Assembly: GCF_014489075.1 (NCBI RefSeq)
Contig: NZ_JACTGR010000004.1
Location: forward strand, 248,001 to 312,000
Length of the DNA stretch: 64,000 nucleotides
From: Sphingomonas sp. JC676
GTDB lineage: Bacteria > Pseudomonadota > Alphaproteobacteria > Sphingomonadales > Sphingomonadaceae
Reading direction: 5' to 3'
The notes below the pieces were generated by a model that did not search any database, was not told the DNA's origin, and was given only the letters and a program-made list of their open reading frames with translations. Made by a program: the position numbers and the translations under genes. Below are positions 53,322-61,868 of this stretch, one piece after another; within the stretch, counting starts at the first letter, position 1, and each line of letters starts with the position of its first letter.

Positions 53322-53346
53322 AACCACTACTAGCGCCGCCTGTTCC
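53322..53346 (-). promoter_or_regulatory. Possible EcfG-type promoter of the 46-aa gene
   Basis: On the minus strand GGAAC is followed after 16 bases by GGTT, ending 28 bp before the start codon at 53294. The same GGAAC-N16-GGTT form precedes the small gene at 41026. Confidence 0.45.
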
Positions 53347-53560
53347 ACGGCGAGGAGCGAGGAGCGGCCGAGTGGAGGGATCATGTCGCCGGGCGGCTTT
53401 GTGATGTGCGGCCGTCATGGGCGGTACAGCCATGACAATGGCGAATAATGGCCGGCCGGGATCCGGCCCGCTGTGCTCGGACCTTCACTGGAGCGCTTGC
53501 CGGGATCGAGTCGCGCAGCGCCTGGCTCGCGAACGCGTTGGCGGATCAAACAGGGGGCGC

Positions 53561-54571
53561 TCACCAGGATGGCGGTGCGGCTTTGGGCCGCTGCTCCGCC
53601 CAGCGTAGAAAATGCGGCGCGAGTTCGCCGGGGAGCGTGCGTTCGAACGCCTCGTCGAGCGGATAATGCGGCATAGCGAGCGCAACGGCGTCAAGCAGCA
53701 GCATCCCTTGCTTCAAATCCTTGCCGCGCTTGAGCCCGTTGCGCTTGGACTGCTCCGACATCCAGAGCTTCTGCAGCGCGAACCATCTCGGATCGGGCGC
53801 TACGATCCGCGCAGGGCTGCCGTCGCGGCAGGTAAGGACCTGATCCACGGGCGTGCCCGCCAGCAGCCATTCCTGCTCCGGAAGCGGAACCGGACGCGGA
53901 CGGTCGGTGCGCGCCATGGTGTCGGCACGCGAAGGGGCGACCAGCACCTCCACTTCATAGGCCTTGGCGTTGCGAGCCTGGAAAGTTCGCTCGGTATTGA
54001 CGGTGAAAGTGGAATCCACCGCCTTGAGCAACTGCCACAGCACCTGCTCGTCGTGCCTGGCTTCGGTCTCGATCCAGGCGAGGTCGAAATCGGCGGTTTC
54101 GTCGGGGAGATCGCGAATCAATGCGTTCGCCGCGATCGAATAGGCCGCGACCGCGTTGGTGCCGACAACCAGCAAGGCCCCGTCGAGCAGCCCGCGTCGG
54201 TCGGCTTCGCGCAGGATCGGGCCCGCCTCGCTCGCGATCATCGGCAGGCGCAGCGCGCGCGCCAGCCGCGCCGTCTCATCAAGTGGCCCTCGGCTTGCGT
54301 CGCGGCGGGCTTGCGCGTCCGCTTTCGCTGCCCGGTAGGTCTTGAGCCGCGCGGCAAGTTCGTCGGACCATGGCCCCAGGCTCTTGCCGTTCCCGCCCCG
54401 GTCGAAGATCTGGTAGAGATAGGCATGGCCCTTCACCTCCTTGCGCCGGAGGTCATAGGGAAGCCCTGCCAGCGCCCGCTCGGCCGCGATCCATACCTCG
54501 TAGCGTTGGCGCAGATTGACGAGGGTGCGAAGCTGCTCGTCGGAGAATAGCGTTATCGCGTCCACAAACAT
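53561..54571 (-). CDS. GSU2403-family nucleotidyltransferase-fold protein
   Basis: 336 residues from the ATG at 54571; a longer frame with a TTG start at 54661 would run through the repeat and is less likely. The NTP-transferase core is in LVVGTNAVAAYSIAANALI (GTNAVAAY) followed by ETADFDLAWI with the metal-binding acidic pair. The N-terminal 90 residues are helical (SDEQLRTLVNLRQRYEVWIAAERAL). The family is related to the minimal and AbiEii-type nucleotidyltransferases, some of which are toxins. It is surrounded by decayed DNA and has a large dyad at its start. Confidence 0.8.
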   Translation of the reverse strand: MFVDAITLFSDEQLRTLVNLRQRYEVWIAAERALAGLPYDLRRKEVKGHAYLYQIFDRGGNGKSLGPWSDELAARLKTYRAAKADAQARRDASRGPLDETARLARALRLPMIASEAGPILREADRRGLLDGALLVVGTNAVAAYSIAANALIRDLPDETADFDLAWIETEARHDEQVLWQLLKAVDSTFTVNTERTFQARNAKAYEVEVLVAPSRADTMARTDRPRPVPLPEQEWLLAGTPVDQVLTCRDGSPARIVAPDPRWFALQKLWMSEQSKRNGLKRGKDLKQGMLLLDAVALAMPHYPLDEAFERTLPGELAPHFLRWAEQRPKAAPPSW

Positions 54572-54691
54572 TATCCCACATGTTTTCGAAAACAATATAT
54601 GTGGGATAACGCCACGTCGTTCAATAGACCATATCCTCTTCGAATCAGTGTTGTTCCACAATTATTCGAGAATATAGAAATGTGGGATAAT
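54571..54691 (-). promoter_or_regulatory. Two-copy dyad operator at the start of the nucleotidyltransferase gene
   Basis: TTATCCCACAT at 54571-54581 and its exact complement at 54599-54609 form an 11-bp dyad with a 17-bp spacer that contains the palindrome GTTTTCGAAAAC. A second copy of the unit lies at 54681-54691, pairing less perfectly with TTGTGGAACAA. The inner arm touches the start codon, so a bound repressor or an mRNA hairpin would block translation initiation. Confidence 0.65.
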
Positions 54692-54898
54692 ACCCCGATT
54701 GCAGCTACGCCGCTGAGACTTGGAGTTTTCCGGCGATAAGAATCCCAAAGCGCCGGGGCTAGATCCGCTGCGGCAATCGGGCCTCAAATAGGCGTCGAGG
54801 GCCCCAGAATAGGGGGTGCTGGTCAGCTTTCTGCAAAAGAGGCCGGCGCCAGATGGCATGGCTGGACAGTATGTGGACCGGCTGGCTATCGGCAGCCG

Positions 54899-55099
54899 AT
54901 GCCAGTCATTGCCACCATCATGAATTCCGTCACCGGCCAGCCAATCCAGAAGATGCGCTTCGGCCGCATGCCCAAGCCCTGGGCTTCGTTCACGCTCGAA
55001 AGCGGCGAACTTGTCACCGCCGATCGCGTGGATATTGGCAAGCCTGCGCCGGGCAAGGTCGTGGTGCCGGTCTCGGTCTGGGTGACGCCAAGGAGATAG
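54899..55099 (+). pseudogene. Possible gene remnant, 66 codons
   Basis: The frame reads PVIATIMNSVTGQPIQKMRFGRMPKPWASFTLESGELVTADRVDIGKPAPGKVVVPVSVWVTPRR, whose composition is protein-like, but it has no ribosome site and no recognisable family. The same frame is open for about 15 codons further upstream. It is probably a decayed fragment inside the degenerate stretch. Confidence 0.3.
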
Positions 55100-55203
55100 C
55101 AATGCGGGCTTGCCCTAACGGGGGCCGGACCGGCCCCGGCTTCGTCGCAAGGTCAGAACTAGTCCGAAGGAGGCGAAAGGATCGAGCGCACTGCCAAAGC
55201 GCG

Positions 55204-55504
55204 GCTTTTTTCCGACATGGGACCTCCCCGACTGGGGGCATGCATGAGCCAAAAGCCGCCGGCAACCGCCGCGTTCGGTGAGTTGTCCGAAAAATCGACG
55301 ATCGCGACTTCCGTGGTGAGCACAGCTGGCAACCGATGCTGTGTCCTGAAGCGCAGATCGGACCACCAATGTGGGATCGATGACGCAGGCCTTGACGAGA
55401 TTCTCATAGATTTCGGTCTGGGCGTTGAAGCCAATGTTCGGGTCGTTTCCGTCGGGTAGCCGACGGGCCACGACGCCTCCTTCGTGCCCGGCATTCTCGT
55501 CGGG
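55204..55504 (-). pseudogene. groEL C-terminal fragment with a frameshift
   Basis: On the minus strand the frame from about 55504 reads [58 protein letters not shown], a clear match to the equatorial C-terminal part of GroEL (NAG.(D/E)G.V, GFNAQT, LVKAGVIDPTKVVR.ALQDAASVA). Near 55325 the homology jumps to another frame ([11 protein letters not shown]), so one base was lost or gained. The rest of the gene is absent. It cannot make a working chaperonin. Confidence 0.85.
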
Positions 55505-55582
55505 GGTGGGTAATTTCAATCTTTCAGTAAGTTCGTTGACGACATCTTTAATCCGAGCGAATTCGCCATGGCATAGTCGCTC

Positions 55583-55598
55583 AATTGGTTGACCATTT
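55583..55598 (+). promoter_or_regulatory. GntR operator 1 (upstream of its own gene)
   Basis: AATTGGTTGACCATTT, containing the TTGGT-TG-ACCA dyad, 61 bp before the regulator start. The TGGTnnACCA core is the usual FadR/UxuR-subfamily site. Confidence 0.7.
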
Positions 55599-55658
55599 TT
55601 TCATGCCACCTTGACCTCCATACGAAAAAACGGTCATTATCTGCGCTGGAGGTACTCG

Positions 55659-56411
55659 ATGGAACCCGGCAAGACGCGTTTGTATCAGGGGATTGCGCAG
55701 GCAATTATCGATAGGATCGCCGGCGGCGAATATCCTGCCGGAACGCGCCTACCTGGCGAACGCGAGCTGGCGGAAGAATTCGACGTCAGCCGTGTTACCA
55801 TCCGTGAGGCCGAAATAGCGCTTGAGGCGCAAGGCTACATTGTCGTCAAGACGGGTTCCGGCGTCTATGTGCGCAAGGATCGTTCGGTAGGCGGGCGGCC
55901 GCTGCCGGACGTGTCGGCCTTTGAACTGACGACCGCACGGTCCGTGATTGAAGCAGAGGCCGCGGCGCTTGCTGCCGTAAACATATCGGACGCCGAAATT
56001 TCCGAACTCGAGCGCCTGATCAACGGTATGGCTGAGGAAGACGCCGGCAAGTCCAAGTCGTCGGAAGATCTCGACCAGGCTTTCCATCTCACGATCGCAA
56101 AGGCGACTGCGAATCCGGCCGTCGAATTTCTCGTCATTCAGTTGTGGCGTATGCGTAGCGAGTTACCGCGCGTGCGCGAGGTTTATGCCGGTGTGTGCGA
56201 TGCGAACGCGACATCGCGCGCGGCCGAACATCGCACCATCTTCGAGGCGCTCAAGCGGCGCGACTCGACGGCGGCGCGTATCGCGATGCGCGACCACTTC
56301 CATCGCCTTTTCGAGACGATGCTGGTGGCCCGCGAAGACGCCGCGCTCGCCGAATTGCGGCGCTCGCTGGGCGAGGACCGTCAACGGTTCCTGCAAGCTA
56401 CACACATCTGA
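55659..56411 (+). CDS. FadR-subfamily GntR transcriptional regulator
   Basis: 250 residues from 55659 (GGAGG upstream). The N-terminal winged HTH is LYQGIAQAIIDRIAGGEYPAGTRLPGERELAEEFDVSRVTIREAEIALEAQGYIVVKTGSGVYV; the C-terminal FCD domain carries the metal/ligand His and Asp residues (DLDQAFHLTIAKATANP, AEHRTIFEALKRRD, ARIAMRDHF). These regulators usually bind a sugar acid or oligosaccharide breakdown product. The identical operator before its own gene and before the alginate receptor points to control of the locus. Confidence 0.93.
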   Translation: MEPGKTRLYQGIAQAIIDRIAGGEYPAGTRLPGERELAEEFDVSRVTIREAEIALEAQGYIVVKTGSGVYVRKDRSVGGRPLPDVSAFELTTARSVIEAEAAALAAVNISDAEISELERLINGMAEEDAGKSKSSEDLDQAFHLTIAKATANPAVEFLVIQLWRMRSELPRVREVYAGVCDANATSRAAEHRTIFEALKRRDSTAARIAMRDHFHRLFETMLVAREDAALAELRRSLGEDRQRFLQATHI

Positions 56412-56553
56412 ATTCCTTATCGTGCTGTAGGCTGGGAACGTACGTCGTAGATGTTGGCGAAGCGCGCCTGGACGCTAATTTCAAACTGTTGATGCACGCG
56501 TGATCAGAGCGACGCGCGGCGATTGCGAGCGATAGCCTCTGCACCCTCCCGAA

Positions 56554-56569
56554 AATTGGTTGACCAATT
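56554..56569 (+). promoter_or_regulatory. GntR operator 2 (before the TonB-dependent receptor)
   Basis: AATTGGTTGACCAATT, a perfect 7-bp dyad with a TG centre, 86 bp before the receptor start. TTGACA follows at 56583, a good -35 box. It is the same site as in front of the regulator, only more symmetrical. Confidence 0.8.
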
Positions 56570-56654
56570 GAGTTTGTGGGGTTGACATAAATTCCAGTCC
56601 AGTTGACATACCACCGGACAGACCAAAAGGTCGTTACCGATGTGGAGGGAATGC

Positions 56655-59615
56655 GTGAGGGGATCATCCAATTTGCTGAGCCGCGCGAGTTTGGCCTTTC
56701 TGGCGGCCGTGTCACCGGGCGCCGTCGCGCATGCGCAGACCGCGGCCGCGCCAGCCGAAAGCGCGCCGGCCGAGGAGCAGGCGCCGGAGAGCCCGCCCCA
56801 GTCAGGGGAGATCGTCGTAACCGGCGTACGCGCGTCGATTCAGGGATCGATTGCAAACAAGCGCAATGAGACGATCATCTCCGATTCGCTATCCGCATCG
56901 GACATCGACGGGCTGCCCGCGACCAATCTAGGCGACGCCATCGCGACCATTCCCGGCGCGACCACCCACCGCGAGAAGGGAGCGGCATCGGAAATCGCGA
57001 TTGGCGGGCTCGGGCCGTTCCTGTCGAACGTCAACGTCAATGGCCGTGAGACCACGACCGGCAACGGCAAGCGTTCGGTCAATTTCTATCTGTTTCCATC
57101 CGAGCTCATCAATACCGTCGCCGTCAACAAGACCCAGCGCGCCGATCTGATCGAGGGCGGCACGTCGGGCACGATCGACTCGCGTACGCTGAAGCCGCTC
57201 GACCGCAACAAGCGCCAGATCCAGCTGAGCGGGCGCGGCATTCTCACGGGCTACGACCATAAGCTCAACGACCCCGCGGGCCTCGGCTACCGCCTGACCG
57301 GCAGCTATGTCGACCAGTTCGATCTTGGGTCGGCGGGCGAGTTCGGCATCGTGCTCGGCGTGCAATATCAGCGCGCCAACGAGCCGGAGGAGCTGCTTGG
57401 CGGCGGCTCGACCTGGAATGCCTGCCGCGGCGATGTCGCCTACACGGCGTCGCAAACCTGCACGTCGGTGACGCCGCAAAACTACGGTACGACAGCGGTC
57501 CCCGCCGGCACGCCTTATTATTTCGCGACGACGAGCCGGAACAACATTCAGTTCAAGACCGGCGACAAGCGCCTGGCATGGATCGGTGACCTACAATGGC
57601 GGTCGACCTCGGGGGTCGAGGTGAATTTCGACGTCCAGATCTCGGACTATAAGTTCAACGAGGATCGCCAGATCTTCAACCTGTCCGAGACCACCCGCGG
57701 CATGACCAACCTGGTGTTCGGATCCGACCACATCCTCGATTCCTATAGCGGCAACAGCTATGGCGAGGTGACGCCGACCTACCGGGTCCAGGACGAAACC
57801 TATCGCGGCGGCGGGCTGAATGTTATCATTCCGGTCAGCGAACGCTTTACGCTGACCGCTGACGGCGCGCTGTCTCGCACCCGACGCGAACGCATGGATC
57901 GCTCGGTGCGGCTGCGCACCAATGCGACCGATATCGATGGCGCGGTCGTGCCGGGTGTCACGACCGGTTCAACCGGCGGGCGCATCACCTACGACTTCAT
58001 CAACTATCCGGACGGCACCCAGGCGCTGGCGCTCAATCCGGCGTTCGACCCGACCGATCCCGACAATTTCAGCGCGGCGGCGCGCCTGCGCCGTGACGCG
58101 CAGATCCGCTGGCACGACAACGACATGATCCGCCTCGACGGCAATTGGAAGTTCGACGGCTTCCTGCGGTCGCTTGCCTTCGGCGGACGCTGGTCGAACA
58201 TGCGCTTCCGCAGCATAGAACAGGATCGCAAGGAATTTAATTTCAACGTCGGAGCGACGCCGTCTTCGTTCAACGGCGCACCGGGGACCTACACCATTTC
58301 GCTGGCGCAGATGGCCGCGGCAAACCGCGCCTGCCGCGAGCCGTTCCAGCAGGACGACTTCCTGTCTTCCGACGAGACCAACACGATCACGTCCTGGGCG
58401 AGCTTCGATGCGCGCTGCCTGTTCCAGAACTTCCTTGGAACCGACGATCCCGGCGCGAGCAGCGACACCCGCTCGATCGCCAACCGTAATGTCCGTGAGC
58501 AGACCTGGGCCGGCTATGCGATGACGAATTTCGGTGGCGATCTGGGCGGCGTGCCATTCAGCGGCAATGTCGGCCTGCGCTATGTCTCGACCGACGTCAC
58601 CTCTCGCGGGCTGCGCGGCGGGTTCGATGTGGTCAACAACGGCAACGGCACGATCCGCCTTGTGTCGAACGGCCAGTTCGTCGATCTCGTCGACAAGTAC
58701 CACTATAATCGCTGGCTCCCGAGCCTGAACCTGTCGTTCGACGTCACGTCGAAATTCCGCGCACGGGCCGCGTTTTCGCGCTCGATGACCAAGCCGGACC
58801 CGGCGAGCCTCGCCAATGGTCGGACATTCGCGCTCGACGCGTCGCAGACTTCGTTTCCCGATGTGCGGTCGGCGATCTCCTCGATCACCGCCGCGGGCAA
58901 CCCGCGCACCAATCCCTTGATGTCGTGGAACTACGACCTGTCGCTCGAATATTATCTCAACAAGGATTCGGTCTTTTCGGTTCGGCTGTTCCACAAGGAT
59001 TTCCAGGGCGCGTTCGTCAACGTCCTGCAGGACGAGACCTATACGGTTGGCGGCCAGACTTTCACCGTCCCGGTCAACGTGCTGCAGTCGAGCGACAAGT
59101 CGAACTGGATCAATGGCTTCGAGGTCGCGGCGAGCTATCGCGCATCCTTCCTGCCGGGCGCGCTTAGCGGTCTGGGCTTCCGGGGAAGCTGGGCGCACGC
59201 CGCCAGCAATTTCAAGCAGCAGGACCTCCGTTTGGGCGAGCAGGTCGATCTTGGTACAGGCAAGGTCTATTCCGCGCTTGCCGATCCGGTCGGCATCTTC
59301 GGCCTGTCGAAGAACGTCCTTACCCTGTCGCCCTATTTCCAGTACAAGGGCTTCGAGGCCTCGGCGATCTACAAGTTCCGCTCGGCCTATTACCAGCAAT
59401 TCGTCGGCGATCCCGCCCAGAACCGCGTCGTTCGCGACGAGGGCACCTGGGACATTGCGCTGCGATATCGCGTGAACAAGAATCTGAGCCTCGAGCTGCA
59501 GGGCACCAACATCACCGATACGCCGCGCTATCAGGACATGCCGGTGCCGGGCAGCTTCAAGGAGGCGAGCTATTACGGTGCGACCTATTTCTTCGGCGCA
59601 ACCATCAGGTTCTGA
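56655..59615 (+). CDS. TonB-dependent receptor, TIGR01782 type (likely alginate oligosaccharide uptake)
   Basis: 986 residues from a GTG at 56655 with GGAGGGA 5 bases upstream; an ATG at 56640 in the same frame has no good ribosome site. Signal peptide RGSSNLLSRASLAFLAAVSPGAVAHA, an Ala/Glu/Pro linker, the TonB-box region GEIVVTGVRASIQGSIANKR, then the plug (DAIATIPGATTHR, NVNGRETTT) and a 22-strand barrel ending YFFGATIRF. This is the TonB-Xanth-Caul receptor type used for plant and algal polysaccharide fragments. The next two genes are alginate lyases, so alginate oligosaccharides are the likely ligand. Confidence 0.9.
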   Translation: MRGSSNLLSRASLAFLAAVSPGAVAHAQTAAAPAESAPAEEQAPESPPQSGEIVVTGVRASIQGSIANKRNETIISDSLSASDIDGLPATNLGDAIATIPGATTHREKGAASEIAIGGLGPFLSNVNVNGRETTTGNGKRSVNFYLFPSELINTVAVNKTQRADLIEGGTSGTIDSRTLKPLDRNKRQIQLSGRGILTGYDHKLNDPAGLGYRLTGSYVDQFDLGSAGEFGIVLGVQYQRANEPEELLGGGSTWNACRGDVAYTASQTCTSVTPQNYGTTAVPAGTPYYFATTSRNNIQFKTGDKRLAWIGDLQWRSTSGVEVNFDVQISDYKFNEDRQIFNLSETTRGMTNLVFGSDHILDSYSGNSYGEVTPTYRVQDETYRGGGLNVIIPVSERFTLTADGALSRTRRERMDRSVRLRTNATDIDGAVVPGVTTGSTGGRITYDFINYPDGTQALALNPAFDPTDPDNFSAAARLRRDAQIRWHDNDMIRLDGNWKFDGFLRSLAFGGRWSNMRFRSIEQDRKEFNFNVGATPSSFNGAPGTYTISLAQMAAANRACREPFQQDDFLSSDETNTITSWASFDARCLFQNFLGTDDPGASSDTRSIANRNVREQTWAGYAMTNFGGDLGGVPFSGNVGLRYVSTDVTSRGLRGGFDVVNNGNGTIRLVSNGQFVDLVDKYHYNRWLPSLNLSFDVTSKFRARAAFSRSMTKPDPASLANGRTFALDASQTSFPDVRSAISSITAAGNPRTNPLMSWNYDLSLEYYLNKDSVFSVRLFHKDFQGAFVNVLQDETYTVGGQTFTVPVNVLQSSDKSNWINGFEVAASYRASFLPGALSGLGFRGSWAHAASNFKQQDLRLGEQVDLGTGKVYSALADPVGIFGLSKNVLTLSPYFQYKGFEASAIYKFRSAYYQQFVGDPAQNRVVRDEGTWDIALRYRVNKNLSLELQGTNITDTPRYQDMPVPGSFKEASYYGATYFFGATIRF

Positions 59616-59645
59616 CCGGATGGCGCTGCTCGCGGGCAGCGCCGC

Positions 59646-61868
59646 ATGAATGGCATGGCCAATAAGGGGCTGCGGGTGAGCAAGTGGTGGGCGTGGTGGA
59701 TTGGACTGGCGGCGGTCGTGGCGACCCCGGCCGCGGCGCGCGATATCCTGGTCAAGGATCAACGGGCCTTTGCCGAGGCGTCGGCCGGGCTGCAACCCGG
59801 CGACACCATCGTGCTCGCCGACGGCGAGTGGCGCGATTTCGCGGCGAAGCTGGTCGCGGACGGCACCCCGGCGAAGCCGGTGACGCTCACCGCTGAGCAT
59901 CCCGGCAAGGTGATCCTTACCGGGCGATCAAGCCTCGCCGTCGCGGGCAGCTACATCACTGTTTCGAACCTGGTCTTCCGCGGTGGCTATGCCGCGGGCG
60001 AGGAAGTCGTGGCGACCCGGGTCGGCAAGCGATGGGCCGACCATGTCCGGCTGACGGGCATCGTCATCGATCGCTTCAACAATCCCGACCGCCGCTTCGA
60101 GGATCATTGGGTCGCGTTGTACGGCCGCGATATCCGCGTCGACCATTCGCATTTCGAGGGCAAGAGCAACAACGGCGCGATGATGGTTATCGTGCGCGAA
60201 AAGCCCTGGCCTCTCGATAACGCGGTCAGGATCGATCACAATTATTTCGGGCCGCGCCCCCCGCTCGGATCAAACGGCGGCGAGACGATCCGCATCGGGA
60301 CCTCGACGGAATCGCAGAGCGACTCGCGCTCGATCGTTGAGGACAATGTCTTCGAGCAGTGCGACGGCGAGGTCGAGATCGTTTCGGTCAAATCGGGCGC
60401 CAACATCATTCGCCGCAACGTCTTCGTCGAGAGCCAGGGATCGGTCGTGCTGCGCCACGGCAACGGCAATCTTGTCGAGGATAATGTGTTCCTGGGACGC
60501 GGCGTCGCCCATACCGGCGGCGTACGCGTGATCAACGAGCGCCAGACCGTGCGCGGCAATTATCTGGAAGGGCTGGCCGGAGGCGACTTCACCAGCGCGA
60601 TCACCGTGATGAACGGCGTGCCCAACTCGCCGATCAATCGCTATCTGCCGGTGCGTGATGCCGTGATCGAACGCAACTCGATCCTCGATGCCGCGGCGAT
60701 CACGCTCGGCGCCGGAGCCAGCGACGAGCGCTCGCAGCCGCCCGCCGGGACGCGATTCTCGAACAATCTGATCGTAGGCAGGGTGAACCCGTTCCGCGCC
60801 GAGGCATCGATCGCCGGCATTGCTTTTTCGGGCAACGTTGCGAGCGTCGCTCCGGCTGTTCCAGGCGTGTCCGTCGAACGTCGCGCGGTCACCCTGAAGC
60901 GCGCTGGAAATGGTCTGCTCTACCCGACCGATCCGGCCCTGGCCGGGGTCGGAGCGTCGCGGGATCTGACGCCGATCGCGCGGGATGCGGTCGGCGCCTC
61001 CTGGTATACCAAGCCTGCGGAAAACAAGGCGCCGTCGGCGGGCGTCACGACCCGGCTGTCCGCAGGGGCCGACCTCGCCGCTGCGATCGCGCGGGTCCAG
61101 CCTGGCGAAATCCTGATGCTCGCGGCGGGCCGGTACCATGTGACGCGGCCACTGGTCGTCGACCGGCCGCTGACCGTGATCGGCCGCCAGGCGACGTTGA
61201 CCTTTGCCGGCGGGACCTTGTTTCAGATCGAGGAAGGTGGCCGCCTGCAGCTCGAGGGGCTGACGATCAGCGGCGCCGAGGCGCCGCGCCGCGCGGGCAA
61301 TGCCGCGATCCGCAGCAGTGCCCGGCCGATGCTCGCCAACTACACGATCGAGCTGATCGATTGCGCCTTTCGGGACATGAATTCGAGCCCGCGCTTCGAC
61401 GTCATCGCGAGCACGCCGGCGACGCTCGCCCAGGCGATCACTATACGCGGCGGCGCATTCGCCAATATCTCGGGCGCGGTGATCGCCGGGCATGCCGAGA
61501 CCGGCAAGGAGGGCTATTATGGTGCCGAGCGTGTGACGATTGACGCGGCCGCGTTCGCGGGCGTCGGCACGATCGTCGACCTGTTCCGCGGCGGTACCGA
61601 CGAAAGCACCTATGGCCCGCAATTCGTCATGACCGGGGCCAGCATCGCCAATAGCGGCCCCTTGCTGCTTTCGGGTGTGCAGGAGACCAGGATCACCGGC
61701 AACCGCTTCGCCAACAGCCGCGGTATCGAGATCATCCATAGCGTGGGCTCGCCCAGCACCATCGTCACGGGCAACCTCTTCGCCGCGACGCCGCTGCCGA
61801 CAATTCGTGAACTTTATTACAAGGGCGCGCCGCGGGCGGTGGTCGCCGACAATCGGAGTGGCGGCTGA
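59646..61868 (+). CDS. Alginate lyase, polysaccharide lyase family 6, two beta-helix domains
   Basis: 740 residues with signal peptide (KWWAWWIGLAAVVATPAAA). The N-terminal right-handed beta-helix holds the PL6 active site: NGGETIRIGTSTES, the Ca-binding Glu pair and catalytic Lys in EVEIVSVKS (Glu242, Glu244, Lys249) and the catalytic Arg in VLRHGN (Arg270). The spacing Lys+21=Arg and Glu at -7 and -5 equals that of the characterised enzyme AlyGC. A second beta-helix (about 470-735) makes it a two-domain PL6. It cleaves guluronate-rich alginate, endo or exo. The stop overlaps the next start. Confidence 0.92.
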   Translation: MNGMANKGLRVSKWWAWWIGLAAVVATPAAARDILVKDQRAFAEASAGLQPGDTIVLADGEWRDFAAKLVADGTPAKPVTLTAEHPGKVILTGRSSLAVAGSYITVSNLVFRGGYAAGEEVVATRVGKRWADHVRLTGIVIDRFNNPDRRFEDHWVALYGRDIRVDHSHFEGKSNNGAMMVIVREKPWPLDNAVRIDHNYFGPRPPLGSNGGETIRIGTSTESQSDSRSIVEDNVFEQCDGEVEIVSVKSGANIIRRNVFVESQGSVVLRHGNGNLVEDNVFLGRGVAHTGGVRVINERQTVRGNYLEGLAGGDFTSAITVMNGVPNSPINRYLPVRDAVIERNSILDAAAITLGAGASDERSQPPAGTRFSNNLIVGRVNPFRAEASIAGIAFSGNVASVAPAVPGVSVERRAVTLKRAGNGLLYPTDPALAGVGASRDLTPIARDAVGASWYTKPAENKAPSAGVTTRLSAGADLAAAIARVQPGEILMLAAGRYHVTRPLVVDRPLTVIGRQATLTFAGGTLFQIEEGGRLQLEGLTISGAEAPRRAGNAAIRSSARPMLANYTIELIDCAFRDMNSSPRFDVIASTPATLAQAITIRGGAFANISGAVIAGHAETGKEGYYGAERVTIDAAAFAGVGTIVDLFRGGTDESTYGPQFVMTGASIANSGPLLLSGVQETRITGNRFANSRGIEIIHSVGSPSTIVTGNLFAATPLPTIRELYYKGAPRAVVADNRSGG

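Noticed and set aside
57969..59900. 643-codon open frame opposite the TonB-dependent receptor gene
   Set aside because: It mirrors the receptor codons and has no ribosome site or known domain.
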